A stretch of 9,510 bases of DNA from an uncultured Flavobacteriales bacterium (GTDB lineage: Bacteria; Bacteroidota; Bacteroidia; Flavobacteriales_D; Sanyastnellaceae). A model generated the notes under the pieces. The model was not told the DNA's origin, did not search any database, and saw nothing but the letters and a program-made list of their open reading frames with translations. How positions within the stretch are numbered: the first letter of the stretch is position 1; each line of letters begins with the position of its first letter. Shown piece by piece: positions 1-7,762 of the stretch. A program made the position numbers and the translations under genes. The stretch covers positions 1 to 9,510 of the forward strand of contig CAJXOV010000052.1 of NCBI GenBank assembly GCA_913057815.1, in the 5' to 3' direction.

Positions 1-26
1 GGCTCGGAGATGTGTATAAGAGACAG
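1..26 (+). other. Nextera transposase adapter remnant (sequencing artefact)
   Basis: Bases 8-26 are exactly the 19-bp Tn5 mosaic end AGATGTGTATAAGAGACAG, and the seven bases before it (GGCTCGG) match the end of the Illumina Nextera read-2 adapter arm. This is library DNA that was not trimmed before assembly. It is not a native Tn5 or IS50 end, because no transposon sequence follows. Genomic sequence therefore begins at about base 27, and this edge is an assembly end. Confidence 0.96.
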
Positions 27-53
27 TATTAAACTCGCTCAAATTCTTTTCTC

Positions 54-78
54 AAAAAAATCTATAAATGATTTTTTA
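54..78 (-). terminator. Weak AT-rich intrinsic terminator candidate after the amylase gene
   Basis: Read on the minus strand, AAAAAATC (70-77) is followed by a 7-nt loop and then GATTTTTT (55-62), a perfect 8-bp inverted repeat that runs into a T tract. It lies 23 bp beyond the amylase stop codon, in the right place and orientation to end that transcript. The stem has only one G-C pair, so it would be weak. It could be a chance product of A and T runs. Confidence 0.4.
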
Positions 79-100
79 CTAAACCAGAGCTTCCTAATAA

Positions 101-3100
101 CTACTCACACAAACTACCAAACGCTCCTAAAAATCCTCCTAAATCCGAAACGCTAATAGCTCCATCTCCATTAAAATCTCCGAAACAAACATTGCCCAAA
201 TCACACTCAGGATCTACGATACACTCTTCTAAAACCGCATCCCATACAGTGCACTCTCCACAATAATCAGAAGGAGTAATTATACAAGAACCATCATCAA
301 TAACGGCATTTGGATTAAAGTTAGTCGATGAAGAATTAGTACAACCTTCGCAAGCCAAACATTCTCCGAAGCAAACAATATCTAAAAGTAAATCATCTTC
401 CGTTAATGAAAAATATCGATTGTTATTTTGCTGACACTCAGCAAAAATAGACTCATCCACTCCCCATACGTTTCCGTTTACATATTTATATTCATAAGCA
501 GAATTGATATCTAATGTTACCGTTATTTCCCATAAACTTCCTGATGTATTCACCATCAAAGTAGCAGCTGGATCCCACCCCTGGAAATCACCAGCTAAAT
601 GAACTCCATTTGGACTAACCTCTTCATTAAACATATCTACCCTAAATGTAACATCTGCCGATACATCTGGAACAAAACCACAAACCTCACATGAGCCAAA
701 ACATACCACCGGAGTAGTAACATCCTGATAGAGAACCTCTACCGTTCTATTATAACCTCCAAACCCATCACTTATACCACAGGGAGATATCTCTGTAGTA
801 GGTTCTTTACTAATGAAATCTAAACCATTGACGAATTTATATTCATATGTGAAATTACCTGGTACTAACACGGTTACCTCATAAATACCATCCATATTGG
901 AATCAGACATAGCTAACTCATTTGGAAGCCAATCGGTAAAACCTATTTCTGAAAGAAAATTTCCTGTTACCCAAACTCCATCTGGACTGATCGTTTCTTC
1001 ATTCATATCCACTTGTAAAGTCAGATTTATATCAGGAGCTATACACTCATAACAGCTATCGAAACAATGAATAGGAAGAACATCATCAGAAGCTGTCGTA
1101 ACCCATCCTCTGTTATATCCTCCTACTCCATCTGTAACCCCACAATCAGAAGATACGGTTTCAGCATCAGGCCAGCCATTTCCATTCACATATTTATACT
1201 CTAAGTTTTCTCCCGATCCCACAGTTATAGTATGCTCCCAGATATCGGGGCTAACTTCTATCATTAAAGTAGTTCCTGGACTCCACCCTTGAAAACTCCC
1301 AGCTATATGCATTCCTAATGGAGATACTGTTTCTCCTTGAGTTCCCAATCTAAATGTAAGTTGGTATTCACATGAACCATCATCTTCATCCGCTAGAGAA
1401 TTATAATTGGCCGCATCTATATCTGTACATCCTGGCGTTGCAAAAATTCCTGCTGCTCCATCTAAATCTGGAATAGGAAGCTGCTGATCAGTTAAAATGT
1501 AAAACTCACCTGGGGCTAGAGTCCAAGCCTCTGTGGTATTAGTAACATCAAAAGAAACTCCGGTCATGTAATTATACCAAGTTCCTGCTTGAGGAAAATT
1601 AGGACTAATAAACCCTGTAGCCACATCAAAATTACCAATGACCACCATATTCATATCAGTCCCGTAAAGATTAATTCTTTTCTGCAATCCTCCAGCATCC
1701 ATGCTGAAATTGGAAGTGTGAATGACCTCATGATTATTTCTAATATAATTTAAAGCTTTGATCGTTTTATACAATTTCACTCTGTTAGGTTCATCAGCAT
1801 AACTCCATAAGACTGGTTTATTAGAGGTCCTACAATTTGGATCAATGGTTCCATTTCCACAATCATTTATACTTAAATCATACCCTAACTCATCAAACAT
1901 CCACATCATTTTAGGACCTGGAATACTTAGAAAAAACGCATGAATTAATTCCATTCTTTGCAACGCTGTGGCTTCTTCAGTTATGTTATATCCGTTATAA
2001 TTGTTTCCGAAATTCAAACATTCGTACATCAGCCTTTCCTCATCATGACTTACCATATAGTTAACCAGATTAGCAAATGCATATCCCCTATTCTGGTAAC
2101 TGGCATAATCCAGACTGGAACTCCAGCCCATAGAAGCATTTTTAAAATCGGTGTGCATTCCTCCCCAGATTAAAAAACCAGCTCCTGCCAATGCTTGTTC
2201 CTCAGCATTATCCGAAAGGTGTTCTAAGATCATATAAGTATCTGAATTTATTCCCCAAACATGAGCAGCATATTCATTTAAAATATTTACTCGACTCTGA
2301 TCATACTGATTCCACGCACCCACATCTCCAAGAGTATAATTTTGTGTAAACCCTTTAGACAAATCAAATCTAAAACCATCTATATGAAATTCTTCAAGCC
2401 AAAAGGAAAGAGCATCTTTCACAAACTTTTTGGTGTTACCACTTTCATGATTGTAATCAGCTCCTATACTGTATGGATGAGTAGCCTGAGAATTTAACCA
2501 CGGATTGTCATCACTTATTTGTCCAAAACCATCAGCTGCATTATTATATATACGTGCCTGCGGATTTAAGCCAAAACTATGATTGAATACTACATCCATA
2601 ATGACTGCTATACCTCTCTGATGAGCTTCATTTATTAGCTCTTTTAATTTTCTAGCAGATCCATAATACTTATCGGTAGCCATAAAGAAATTAGTGTTGT
2701 ATCCCCAACTTTCATTACCATCAAACTCAGAGCATGGCATTAATTCTATAGCATTTATCCCTAAATTTTCAAGATAATCCAACCGGTCAATTACACCTTG
2801 ATAACTGCTCTCTTCAGTAAAATCTCTTATTAAAAGCTCATAAATTGTAAGCTTATTTCTTTGTGGCTTATTGTAACCCGTATCACTCCATGAAAAGGAC
2901 GACTCTCCCATTTTAAAAGTAGACACTGGGTAATTAGCTTGTGATGGATAATCTAACAGATTTGGATAAATTGATTCTTGGATATATTGATCGTTCCATT
3001 GATCAAGGATTTTATTAGAATAAGGATCCGCAGATTCTATAGCATTCGTACCTACTACATATTGATACCTGTATTCTCCTCCTTGATTCAAGCTACTTAC

Positions 3101-3346
3101 TTCTTTCCAGTGATAATTACCATCTGGAGTAATATTCATCAATGAATTATTCCAATTAGTGAAATCTCCTTTCACATAAACATAAGGTTGATTTGGAGCG
3201 AAAAAGGTCAAAACTCCTGTCTCTGGGCCTGTTTGAACAAACCCCTCTTCTGCACTCCCAGGCAGATCTACGACAATTGGAGTTTGAGAGAATAAATGAG
3301 TTCCTACAACGAAAATCATTGAAAGCAAGATTGAGATTTTTCTCAT
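101..3346 (-). CDS. Secreted GH13 alpha-amylase-family glycoside hydrolase with glycogen-binding-like modules and dockerin-like tail
   Basis: This 1081-aa protein probably cleaves or rearranges external alpha-glucan (starch or glycogen). Residues 1-20 form a signal peptide with likely cleavage after LFS. Residues about 45-125 resemble a CBM48/E-set domain (VKGDFTNW). The GH13 barrel spans about 163-540 and keeps all four family motifs: DVVFNH (251-256), GFRFD (324-328), ILEH (373-376) and VSHDE (432-436). The predicted nucleophile is D328, the acid/base E375 and the third acidic residue D435. A beta-sandwich domain follows to about 622. Then come a GCTD...DDGSC motif (639-659), three Cys-containing AMPK-type carbohydrate-binding repeats (about 662-999), a second GCTD...DDGSC motif (1001-1021) and a terminal calcium loop (1057-1068). 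No type IX secretion C-terminal domain is recognisable. The ATG at 3346 is followed directly by the signal peptide. Amylase, pullulanase and related activities cannot be separated from sequence alone. The gene stands alone and diverges from carB. Confidence 0.9.
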   Translation of the reverse strand: MRKISILLSMIFVVGTHLFSQTPIVVDLPGSAEEGFVQTGPETGVLTFFAPNQPYVYVKGDFTNWNNSLMNITPDGNYHWKEVSSLNQGGEYRYQYVVGTNAIESADPYSNKILDQWNDQYIQESIYPNLLDYPSQANYPVSTFKMGESSFSWSDTGYNKPQRNKLTIYELLIRDFTEESSYQGVIDRLDYLENLGINAIELMPCSEFDGNESWGYNTNFFMATDKYYGSARKLKELINEAHQRGIAVIMDVVFNHSFGLNPQARIYNNAADGFGQISDDNPWLNSQATHPYSIGADYNHESGNTKKFVKDALSFWLEEFHIDGFRFDLSKGFTQNYTLGDVGAWNQYDQSRVNILNEYAAHVWGINSDTYMILEHLSDNAEEQALAGAGFLIWGGMHTDFKNASMGWSSSLDYASYQNRGYAFANLVNYMVSHDEERLMYECLNFGNNYNGYNITEEATALQRMELIHAFFLSIPGPKMMWMFDELGYDLSINDCGNGTIDPNCRTSNKPVLWSYADEPNRVKLYKTIKALNYIRNNHEVIHTSNFSMDAGGLQKRINLYGTDMNMVVIGNFDVATGFISPNFPQAGTWYNYMTGVSFDVTNTTEAWTLAPGEFYILTDQQLPIPDLDGAAGIFATPGCTDIDAANYNSLADEDDGSCEYQLTFRLGTQGETVSPLGMHIAGSFQGWSPGTTLMIEVSPDIWEHTITVGSGENLEYKYVNGNGWPDAETVSSDCGVTDGVGGYNRGWVTTASDDVLPIHCFDSCYECIAPDINLTLQVDMNEETISPDGVWVTGNFLSEIGFTDWLPNELAMSDSNMDGIYEVTVLVPGNFTYEYKFVNGLDFISKEPTTEISPCGISDGFGGYNRTVEVLYQDVTTPVVCFGSCEVCGFVPDVSADVTFRVDMFNEEVSPNGVHLAGDFQGWDPAATLMVNTSGSLWEITVTLDINSAYEYKYVNGNVWGVDESIFAECQQNNNRYFSLTEDDLLLDIVCFGECLACEGCTNSSSTNFNPNAVIDDGSCIITPSDYCGECTVWDAVLEECIVDPECDLGNVCFGDFNGDGAISVSDLGGFLGAFGSLCE
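350..1363 (-). repeat. Three tandem glycogen-binding-like protein modules inside the amylase gene
   Basis: The protein has three diverged copies of a module of 100-115 residues, at about residues 662-768 (DNA 1043-1363), 774-889 (680-1027) and 898-999 (350-655). Shared landmarks are an opening strand such as TFRVDM, the SPxG turn, AGxFQGW (interrupted in copy 2 by an insert before DW), YEYKYVNG and a closing CFxxCxxC. Copies 1 and 2 also share CGxxDGxGGYNR, while copy 3 has a shorter Cys/Asn version. The GDFxGW and EYKYVNG pattern resembles AMPK-beta/CBM48-type glycogen-binding domains. Carbohydrate binding is inferred from that resemblance. Confidence 0.75.
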
Positions 3347-3482
3347 ACTAATTTTTGGTTAATGCGTTAAAGTTCGGGAATTTTTATTAAGTGTCATTCA
3401 TACACCTTCCGTTTTTTAATGAAAACTTAAAAAATCAGTGCTTTTGTGAAAAAGTATTTAGTGATTAATCAAATATGCAAAG
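3347..3482. other. Divergent intergenic region between amylase and carB
   Basis: This AT-rich stretch lies between two divergently transcribed genes. It holds a perfect 8-bp A/T-only inverted repeat, TTTTTTAA (3412-3419) and TTAAAAAA (3427-3434), with a 7-nt spacer. That could be a weak hairpin or simply composition. I find no good -7 element for the amylase on the minus strand, where the nearest match is a poor AACTTTAAC around 3365-3374. No reading frame here looks like a gene. Confidence 0.4.
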
Positions 3483-3490
3483 TATTTTTG
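3457..3490 (+). promoter_or_regulatory. Bacteroidota-type promoter of carB
   Basis: TATTTTTG at 3483-3490 matches the Bacteroidota -7 consensus TAnnTTTG exactly and is followed by C, as are the two other perfect matches in this window. A partial -33 element (TTTA, 3457-3460) lies 22 bp upstream, within the usual spacing. Transcription would begin near 3497, leaving a leader of about 70 nt before the carB start codon. The -7 match is seen directly; its use is inferred. Confidence 0.6.
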
Positions 3491-3511
3491 CGCGGATTTT
3501 CTAAGTGTTTT

Positions 3512-3556
3512 AACCCCTGCTCAATTTCTTTTTTTTAAGAAGAATACTGAGCGGTT
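3512..3556 (+). promoter_or_regulatory. Leader hairpin just upstream of the carB start codon
   Basis: An imperfect inverted repeat occupies most of the predicted carB leader. AACC (3512-3515) pairs with GGTT (3553-3556), GCTCA (3519-3523) with TGAGC (3548-3552) and ATT (3524-3526) with AAT (3543-3545). A U-rich and A/G-rich inner stem closes near 3534-3536, and the bulges are CCT, T and AC. The 3' arm ends 9 nt before the ATG and is followed by an A run, not T, so this is not a terminator. It could hide or frame the translation start. A regulatory role is inference. Confidence 0.4.
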
Positions 3557-3565
3557 AAAAAAAAA

Positions 3566-6382
3566 ATGCCCAAAGACAAAAGTATCAAGTCGGTTCTTAT
3601 TATTGGAAGTGGACCAATAGTTATCGGACAAGCATGTGAGTTTGACTATTCTGGCTCTCAAGCAGCCAGATCATTAACCGAAGAAGGTATAGAAGTAACT
3701 CTAATTAATTCTAATCCAGCTACCATTATGACAGATCCTGTGATGGCGGATAACATTTATCTGGAGCCGTTAGAAACAGAATCTATCGAAAAGATTTTAA
3801 AAGCACATAGTATTGATGCTGTTCTGCCAACCATGGGAGGACAAACAGCTCTTAACTTAGCTATTAAGTGTGATGAAATAGGTTTATGGAAAGAGTACGG
3901 AGTTAAAATGATCGGGGTAGACATTAAAGCAATTGATGTCACAGAAAATCGACAGGCTTTCCGAGAGTTAATGGATGAAATAGGAATTCCAATGGCTCCA
4001 CAGCATACTGCTAAATCTTTCTTAGAAGGAAAAGAAGTAGCTCAGGAATTTGGATTCCCACTTTGTATTAGAGCTTCCTATACACTAGGAGGTGCAGGAG
4101 CTTCTTTGGTACATGATCCTGAACAATTCGATAAACTATTAACTAGAGGACTTCACTTATCTCCTATCCATGAGGTAATGATAGACAAGGCCTTATTAGG
4201 CTGGAAAGAATATGAACTGGAGCTTCTTAGAGATGCCAATGATAACGTTACCATTATCTGCTCTATCGAAAACTTCGATCCTATGGGAATTCATACTGGA
4301 GATTCGATAACTGTGGCTCCAGCTATGACGCTAAGTGACACCACTTACCAGAGAATGAGAGATATGGCCATCAAAATGATGCGCTCTATTGGAGATTTCG
4401 CAGGTGGATGTAATGTACAGTTCGCGGTTAGCCCTGATGAAAATGAAGATATTATAGCTATAGAAATAAATCCAAGGGTTAGTAGATCTTCAGCTTTAGC
4501 ATCTAAAGCTACTGGATACCCTATAGCTAAGATAGCAGCTAAACTGGCCATTGGATACCACCTTGATGAATTAAAAAATCAAATTACAAAGTCAACTAGT
4601 GCATTCTTCGAGCCTACATTAGATTATGTAGTTGTGAAAATCCCTAGATGGAATTTCGATAAGTTCCATGGAGCTGATAGAGAGCTCGGACTTCAAATGA
4701 AAGCTGTAGGAGAAGTAATGGCTATCGGTAGAAGTTTCCAGGAAGCGTTGCAAAAAGCATGTCAGTCCCTTGAATTAGGAAGAAATGGAATAGGTGCAGA
4801 TGGTAAAGAGCTGAAAAACCAAGAAGCTATTCTCCAATCTCTCCAACACCCAAGTTGGAACAGACTGTTCCATATATACGATGCTATAAAGTTGGGGATT
4901 CCATTTAAGACAATTCAAGAAAAAACTAAAATTGATTTCTGGTTTTTAAAACAAATAGAAGATTTGATTCTTCTAGAAAAAAAGATCGAAAAACATACAC
5001 TTGGCTCATTACCGAAAGATCTTTTATTTGAAGCTAAACAAAAAGGATATGCTGATAGGCAGTTAGCTCACTTAATGAAATGCCTAGAAAGTGAAGTAAA
5101 CGAAAGACGTCACGAACTAGATATTAAAAGAGTTTATAAATTAGTAGATACATGTGCAGCAGAATTCGAAGCGCACACTCCCTACTACTATTCAACTTTC
5201 GAGGAAGAAAACGAAAGTGTAGTTTCTGACAAGAAGAAAATCGTAGTTCTAGGCTCAGGTCCAAACAGAATAGGTCAAGGAATCGAATTTGATTACTGCT
5301 GTGTACATGGAGTTTTAGCCGCTAAGGAATGTGGGTATGAAACTATAATGATCAACTGTAATCCTGAAACGGTTTCTACTGATTTCGATACGTCTGATAA
5401 ATTATATTTTGAACCTGTTTTCTGGGAGCATATCTATGACATCATCCTTCATGAAAAACCTGAAGGAGTAATCGTTCAATTAGGGGGACAAACAGCACTT
5501 AAACTAGCTGAGAAGCTAGAGAAATTTGGTATTAAAGTACTAGGAACTTCATTCAAAGCTTTAGATTTAGCTGAAGACAGAGGTAGATTCTCTAATCTTC
5601 TTAAAGACAATAACATTCCCTATCCTAAATTTGGAGTAGTAGAGTCTGCTGAACAAGCGATAGAGTTATCTAGAGATTTAGGTTTTCCTCTTTTGGTTAG
5701 ACCTTCCTATGTTCTCGGTGGGCAGAAAATGAAAATCGTGATCAACGAACAGGACCTCGAAAAGCATGTAGTAGACATTTTACAAGCTTTACCTGACAAC
5801 CAAATTCTTTTAGATCATTTCATCGAAGGAGCCATAGAAGCTGAAGCTGATGCTATATGTGATGGTGAAAATGTTCATATTCTAGGAATTATGCAGCATA
5901 TAGAACCTGCAGGAATTCATTCAGGTGACAGCTACGCACTCCTTCCACCATACAACTTGGGAGATTTAGTGATGGATCAGATTAAGGAATACACAAAAAC
6001 TATAGCTGTTAAGCTTGATACTGTAGGTCTTCTGAATATTCAATTTGCTGTTAAAGATGATAAGGTTTATATCATTGAGGCTAACCCTAGAGCATCTAGA
6101 ACAGTACCGTTCATAGCCAAAGCATATAGAGAACCTTATGTGAACTATGCCACTAAAGTTATGTTAGGCGAAAAGAAAGTGACTGACTTTAACTTCAACC
6201 CTCATAAAGAAGGATATGCTATTAAAATCCCCGTCTTTAGCTATGAAAAATTCCCTGGAGTAAATAAGGAATTAGGACCTGAAATGAAATCTACTGGCGA
6301 AGCCATTCGGTTTATAAAAGATCTTAAAGACCCATTTTTCAGAAAAATTTACTCAGAACGAAATCTTTACTTAAGTAAATAA
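3566..6382 (+). CDS. carB: Carbamoyl-phosphate synthase large subunit, without allosteric domain
   Basis: This is the synthetase subunit that makes carbamoyl phosphate from ammonia (delivered by CarA from glutamine), bicarbonate and two ATP, for pyrimidine and arginine synthesis in the cytoplasm. The two homologous halves are both intact. The first has GSGPIVIGQACEFDYSG (14-30), R129, R169 and the metal/ATP site E300-N302-R304. The second has GSGPNRIGQGIEFDY (563-577) and E838-N840-R842. The oligomerisation region lies between them (about 405-550). At 938 aa it is roughly 135 residues shorter than the 1073-aa E. coli CarB: it ends about 30 residues after MKSTGE, so the MGS-like domain that binds UMP, IMP and ornithine is absent. 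The TAA is followed by a strong terminator, so this is a natural C-terminus and not a frameshift. As I recall, flavobacterial CarB is often about 950 aa. No carA is adjacent. The ATG follows a run of A with no Shine-Dalgarno, as is common in this phylum. Confidence 0.97.
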   Translation: MPKDKSIKSVLIIGSGPIVIGQACEFDYSGSQAARSLTEEGIEVTLINSNPATIMTDPVMADNIYLEPLETESIEKILKAHSIDAVLPTMGGQTALNLAIKCDEIGLWKEYGVKMIGVDIKAIDVTENRQAFRELMDEIGIPMAPQHTAKSFLEGKEVAQEFGFPLCIRASYTLGGAGASLVHDPEQFDKLLTRGLHLSPIHEVMIDKALLGWKEYELELLRDANDNVTIICSIENFDPMGIHTGDSITVAPAMTLSDTTYQRMRDMAIKMMRSIGDFAGGCNVQFAVSPDENEDIIAIEINPRVSRSSALASKATGYPIAKIAAKLAIGYHLDELKNQITKSTSAFFEPTLDYVVVKIPRWNFDKFHGADRELGLQMKAVGEVMAIGRSFQEALQKACQSLELGRNGIGADGKELKNQEAILQSLQHPSWNRLFHIYDAIKLGIPFKTIQEKTKIDFWFLKQIEDLILLEKKIEKHTLGSLPKDLLFEAKQKGYADRQLAHLMKCLESEVNERRHELDIKRVYKLVDTCAAEFEAHTPYYYSTFEEENESVVSDKKKIVVLGSGPNRIGQGIEFDYCCVHGVLAAKECGYETIMINCNPETVSTDFDTSDKLYFEPVFWEHIYDIILHEKPEGVIVQLGGQTALKLAEKLEKFGIKVLGTSFKALDLAEDRGRFSNLLKDNNIPYPKFGVVESAEQAIELSRDLGFPLLVRPSYVLGGQKMKIVINEQDLEKHVVDILQALPDNQILLDHFIEGAIEAEADAICDGENVHILGIMQHIEPAGIHSGDSYALLPPYNLGDLVMDQIKEYTKTIAVKLDTVGLLNIQFAVKDDKVYIIEANPRASRTVPFIAKAYREPYVNYATKVMLGEKKVTDFNFNPHKEGYAIKIPVFSYEKFPGVNKELGPEMKSTGEAIRFIKDLKDPFFRKIYSERNLYLSK

Positions 6383-6415
6383 TTCTACTTCTCTAGAACT
6401 AGAAAAAACTAATTT

Positions 6416-6443
6416 AAAGGCTTCGGAAACGAAGCCTTTTTTT
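6416..6443 (+). terminator. Strong intrinsic terminator of carB
   Basis: A perfect 10-bp stem, AAAGGCTTCG (6416-6425) with CGAAGCCTTT (6430-6439), is closed by a GAAA tetraloop and followed by further T residues to 6443. It begins 33 bp after the carB stop codon. It separates carB from the downstream transporter, which should therefore have its own promoter. Confidence 0.93.
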
Positions 6444-6449
6444 ATATCA

Positions 6450-6457
6450 TAAATTAG
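6450..6457 (+). promoter_or_regulatory. Probable -7 promoter element of the MFS transporter
   Basis: TAAATTAG matches the -7 consensus TAnnTTTG at five of the six fixed positions and is followed by C. It sits just past the carB terminator and 17 bp before the ATG at 6475. Transcription would start near 6464, giving a very short leader and placing an in-frame TTG at 6460 upstream of the transcript. I see no clear -33 element. Confidence 0.4.
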
Positions 6458-6474
6458 CGTTGCAACGCATAGTA

Positions 6475-7698
6475 ATGAAGTATATCAACTGGTATTTCAG
6501 CACATACAAAGGATTGTCTAAAGAAATTTGGATTATGGCCACTACCCTTCTCATTAACAGAAGCGGACTAATGGTCATGACTTTTCTTTCGCTCTATTTA
6601 ATAGAAGCCTTTGATTACTCCAAGGCTGAAGCGGGATTTGTAGTGAGCTTCTATGGCTGGGGAAGTATTTTTGGCGTTTGGCTAGGTGGATTTTTAGCAG
6701 AAAAAGTTGGCTATTTGAGAATTCAAATTTTAGCCATGCTTGTAAGCGGATTGGTGTTTATCAGTATGTATTTCTGTTCTGAATATTTTCAGTTCATTTT
6801 GTTGACTTTTCTCGTATCAGCTACTGCAGATACTTTTAGGCCTGCCAACATGGCATCTGTTCCCTGGTTTAGCTCAGAAGAAAACCGCACTCGGTCTATA
6901 GCACTTATAAGATTAGCTATAAACCTTGGAATAAGTATTGGACCTGCAGTAGGCGGTTTTTTAGCTATAACCCTAGGTTACGCATCATTATTTTGGGTAG
7001 ATGGCATCACCTGCATAGCCGCGGGTATATTTATGTTTAGTTTCCTGGGAATAAAAGATCCTAATATCAGAAATGGGAGTAACAAGGAGCTTGCCTCTGA
7101 AGAAATTGAAACAGTATCTAGTGAACTAATTACGAATGAGCCGGACAAAGCATCACCAAAATTCTGGTGGTTAGTGATAAGCATCTTTTTCTGGTCGTTT
7201 GCATTCTTTCAAATCATTTATGGATTTACAGTTTTCATGAAAGAGGATTTGCTCTTTGACGAATTTACTATTGGCCTTTTTTATACGCTAAATGGATTGA
7301 TTATCTTTTTTATCGAGATGCCAGTAGTCCAAGTTCTTCAGAAAAAAAAGACAGTTCCAATTCTTAATGTTGGTATTGTTTTATGTGCCATTTCTTTCAT
7401 TTTTTTATTCTTAGGAACACCACAATTATTGTTGTTTCCAATAGGTTACATTCTATTTATCACTTTCGGTGAAATATTTTACCTGCCTTTTACGAATACG
7501 CTAGCTCTGAATTACACACCAGAAAAATCTAGAGCTAAATACATGAGTTACTATTCCCTTGCTTTTTCGATTTCGCATGTTCTAGGTCCACTATTAGGAC
7601 TATGGCTTGCCGACAAATATGGCTTCCAAACTCTTTGGGTACTTTGTTCGCTGGTAATGATTGTAGTTTTCATCATGACTCAAAAATTAAAGGATTAG
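6475..7698 (+). CDS. MFS transporter, DHA1 drug-exporter-like
   Basis: This inner-membrane secondary transporter of the major facilitator superfamily has 407 aa from the ATG at 6475. The chain is strongly hydrophobic with about 12 helices. A hydrophilic central loop at about residues 191-227 divides two six-helix halves. A motif-A-like segment, GGFLAEKVGYLR (71-82), lies between helices 2 and 3. The stretch RPANMAS (122-128) and the motif-C-like GISIGPAVGGF (152-162) in helix 5 suggest a proton-linked exporter of the MdtH/DHA1 type. The substrate is unknown. An upstream in-frame TTG at 6460 would add five residues, but it overlaps the likely promoter, so the ATG is preferred. The gene is preceded by the carB terminator and followed 64 bp later by a DUF4834-like gene in the same direction. 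Confidence 0.85.
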   Translation: MKYINWYFSTYKGLSKEIWIMATTLLINRSGLMVMTFLSLYLIEAFDYSKAEAGFVVSFYGWGSIFGVWLGGFLAEKVGYLRIQILAMLVSGLVFISMYFCSEYFQFILLTFLVSATADTFRPANMASVPWFSSEENRTRSIALIRLAINLGISIGPAVGGFLAITLGYASLFWVDGITCIAAGIFMFSFLGIKDPNIRNGSNKELASEEIETVSSELITNEPDKASPKFWWLVISIFFWSFAFFQIIYGFTVFMKEDLLFDEFTIGLFYTLNGLIIFFIEMPVVQVLQKKKTVPILNVGIVLCAISFIFLFLGTPQLLLFPIGYILFITFGEIFYLPFTNTLALNYTPEKSRAKYMSYYSLAFSISHVLGPLLGLWLADKYGFQTLWVLCSLVMIVVFIMTQKLKD

Positions 7699-7709
7699 CA
7701 ATGTTTAAG

Positions 7710-7742
7710 TTTTGTGCTTTTTATAAAGAAGAATTATTTCGT
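7710..7742 (+). promoter_or_regulatory. Possible weak promoter of the DUF4834-like gene
   Basis: TTTG (7711-7714) is followed after 20 bp by TATTTCGT (7735-7742), a degraded version of TAnnTTTG. The spacing is right, but two -7 positions differ. Transcription would start near 7749, 14 nt before the ATG at 7763. Read-through from the transporter gene is equally possible, because there is no terminator between them. Confidence 0.25.
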
Positions 7743-7762
7743 TTCTTTACATCGTGAACCAT

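Noticed and set aside
1..26. Native Tn5/IS50 transposon end
   Set aside because: Adapter bases flank the mosaic end on its outer side and no transposase or resistance gene follows; it is a library artefact.
1958..2173. 71-codon plus-strand frame inside the amylase gene
   Set aside because: It lies wholly opposite the GH13 catalytic domain, has no promoter and no recognisable protein character; it is a shadow frame.
3512..3565. Transcription attenuator in the carB leader
   Set aside because: The hairpin is followed by a run of A, not T, on the plus strand, so it cannot be an intrinsic terminator; only a translation-level or stability role remains possible.
3757..3942. 61-codon minus-strand frame inside carB
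   Set aside because: It is antisense to the conserved first ATP-grasp half of CarB, with no independent signals.
4345..4551. 68-codon minus-strand frame inside carB
   Set aside because: It is antisense to the conserved metal/ATP site of CarB; a chance open frame.
6978..7184. 68-codon minus-strand frame inside the MFS gene
   Set aside because: It is antisense to the transporter with no promoter or family resemblance.
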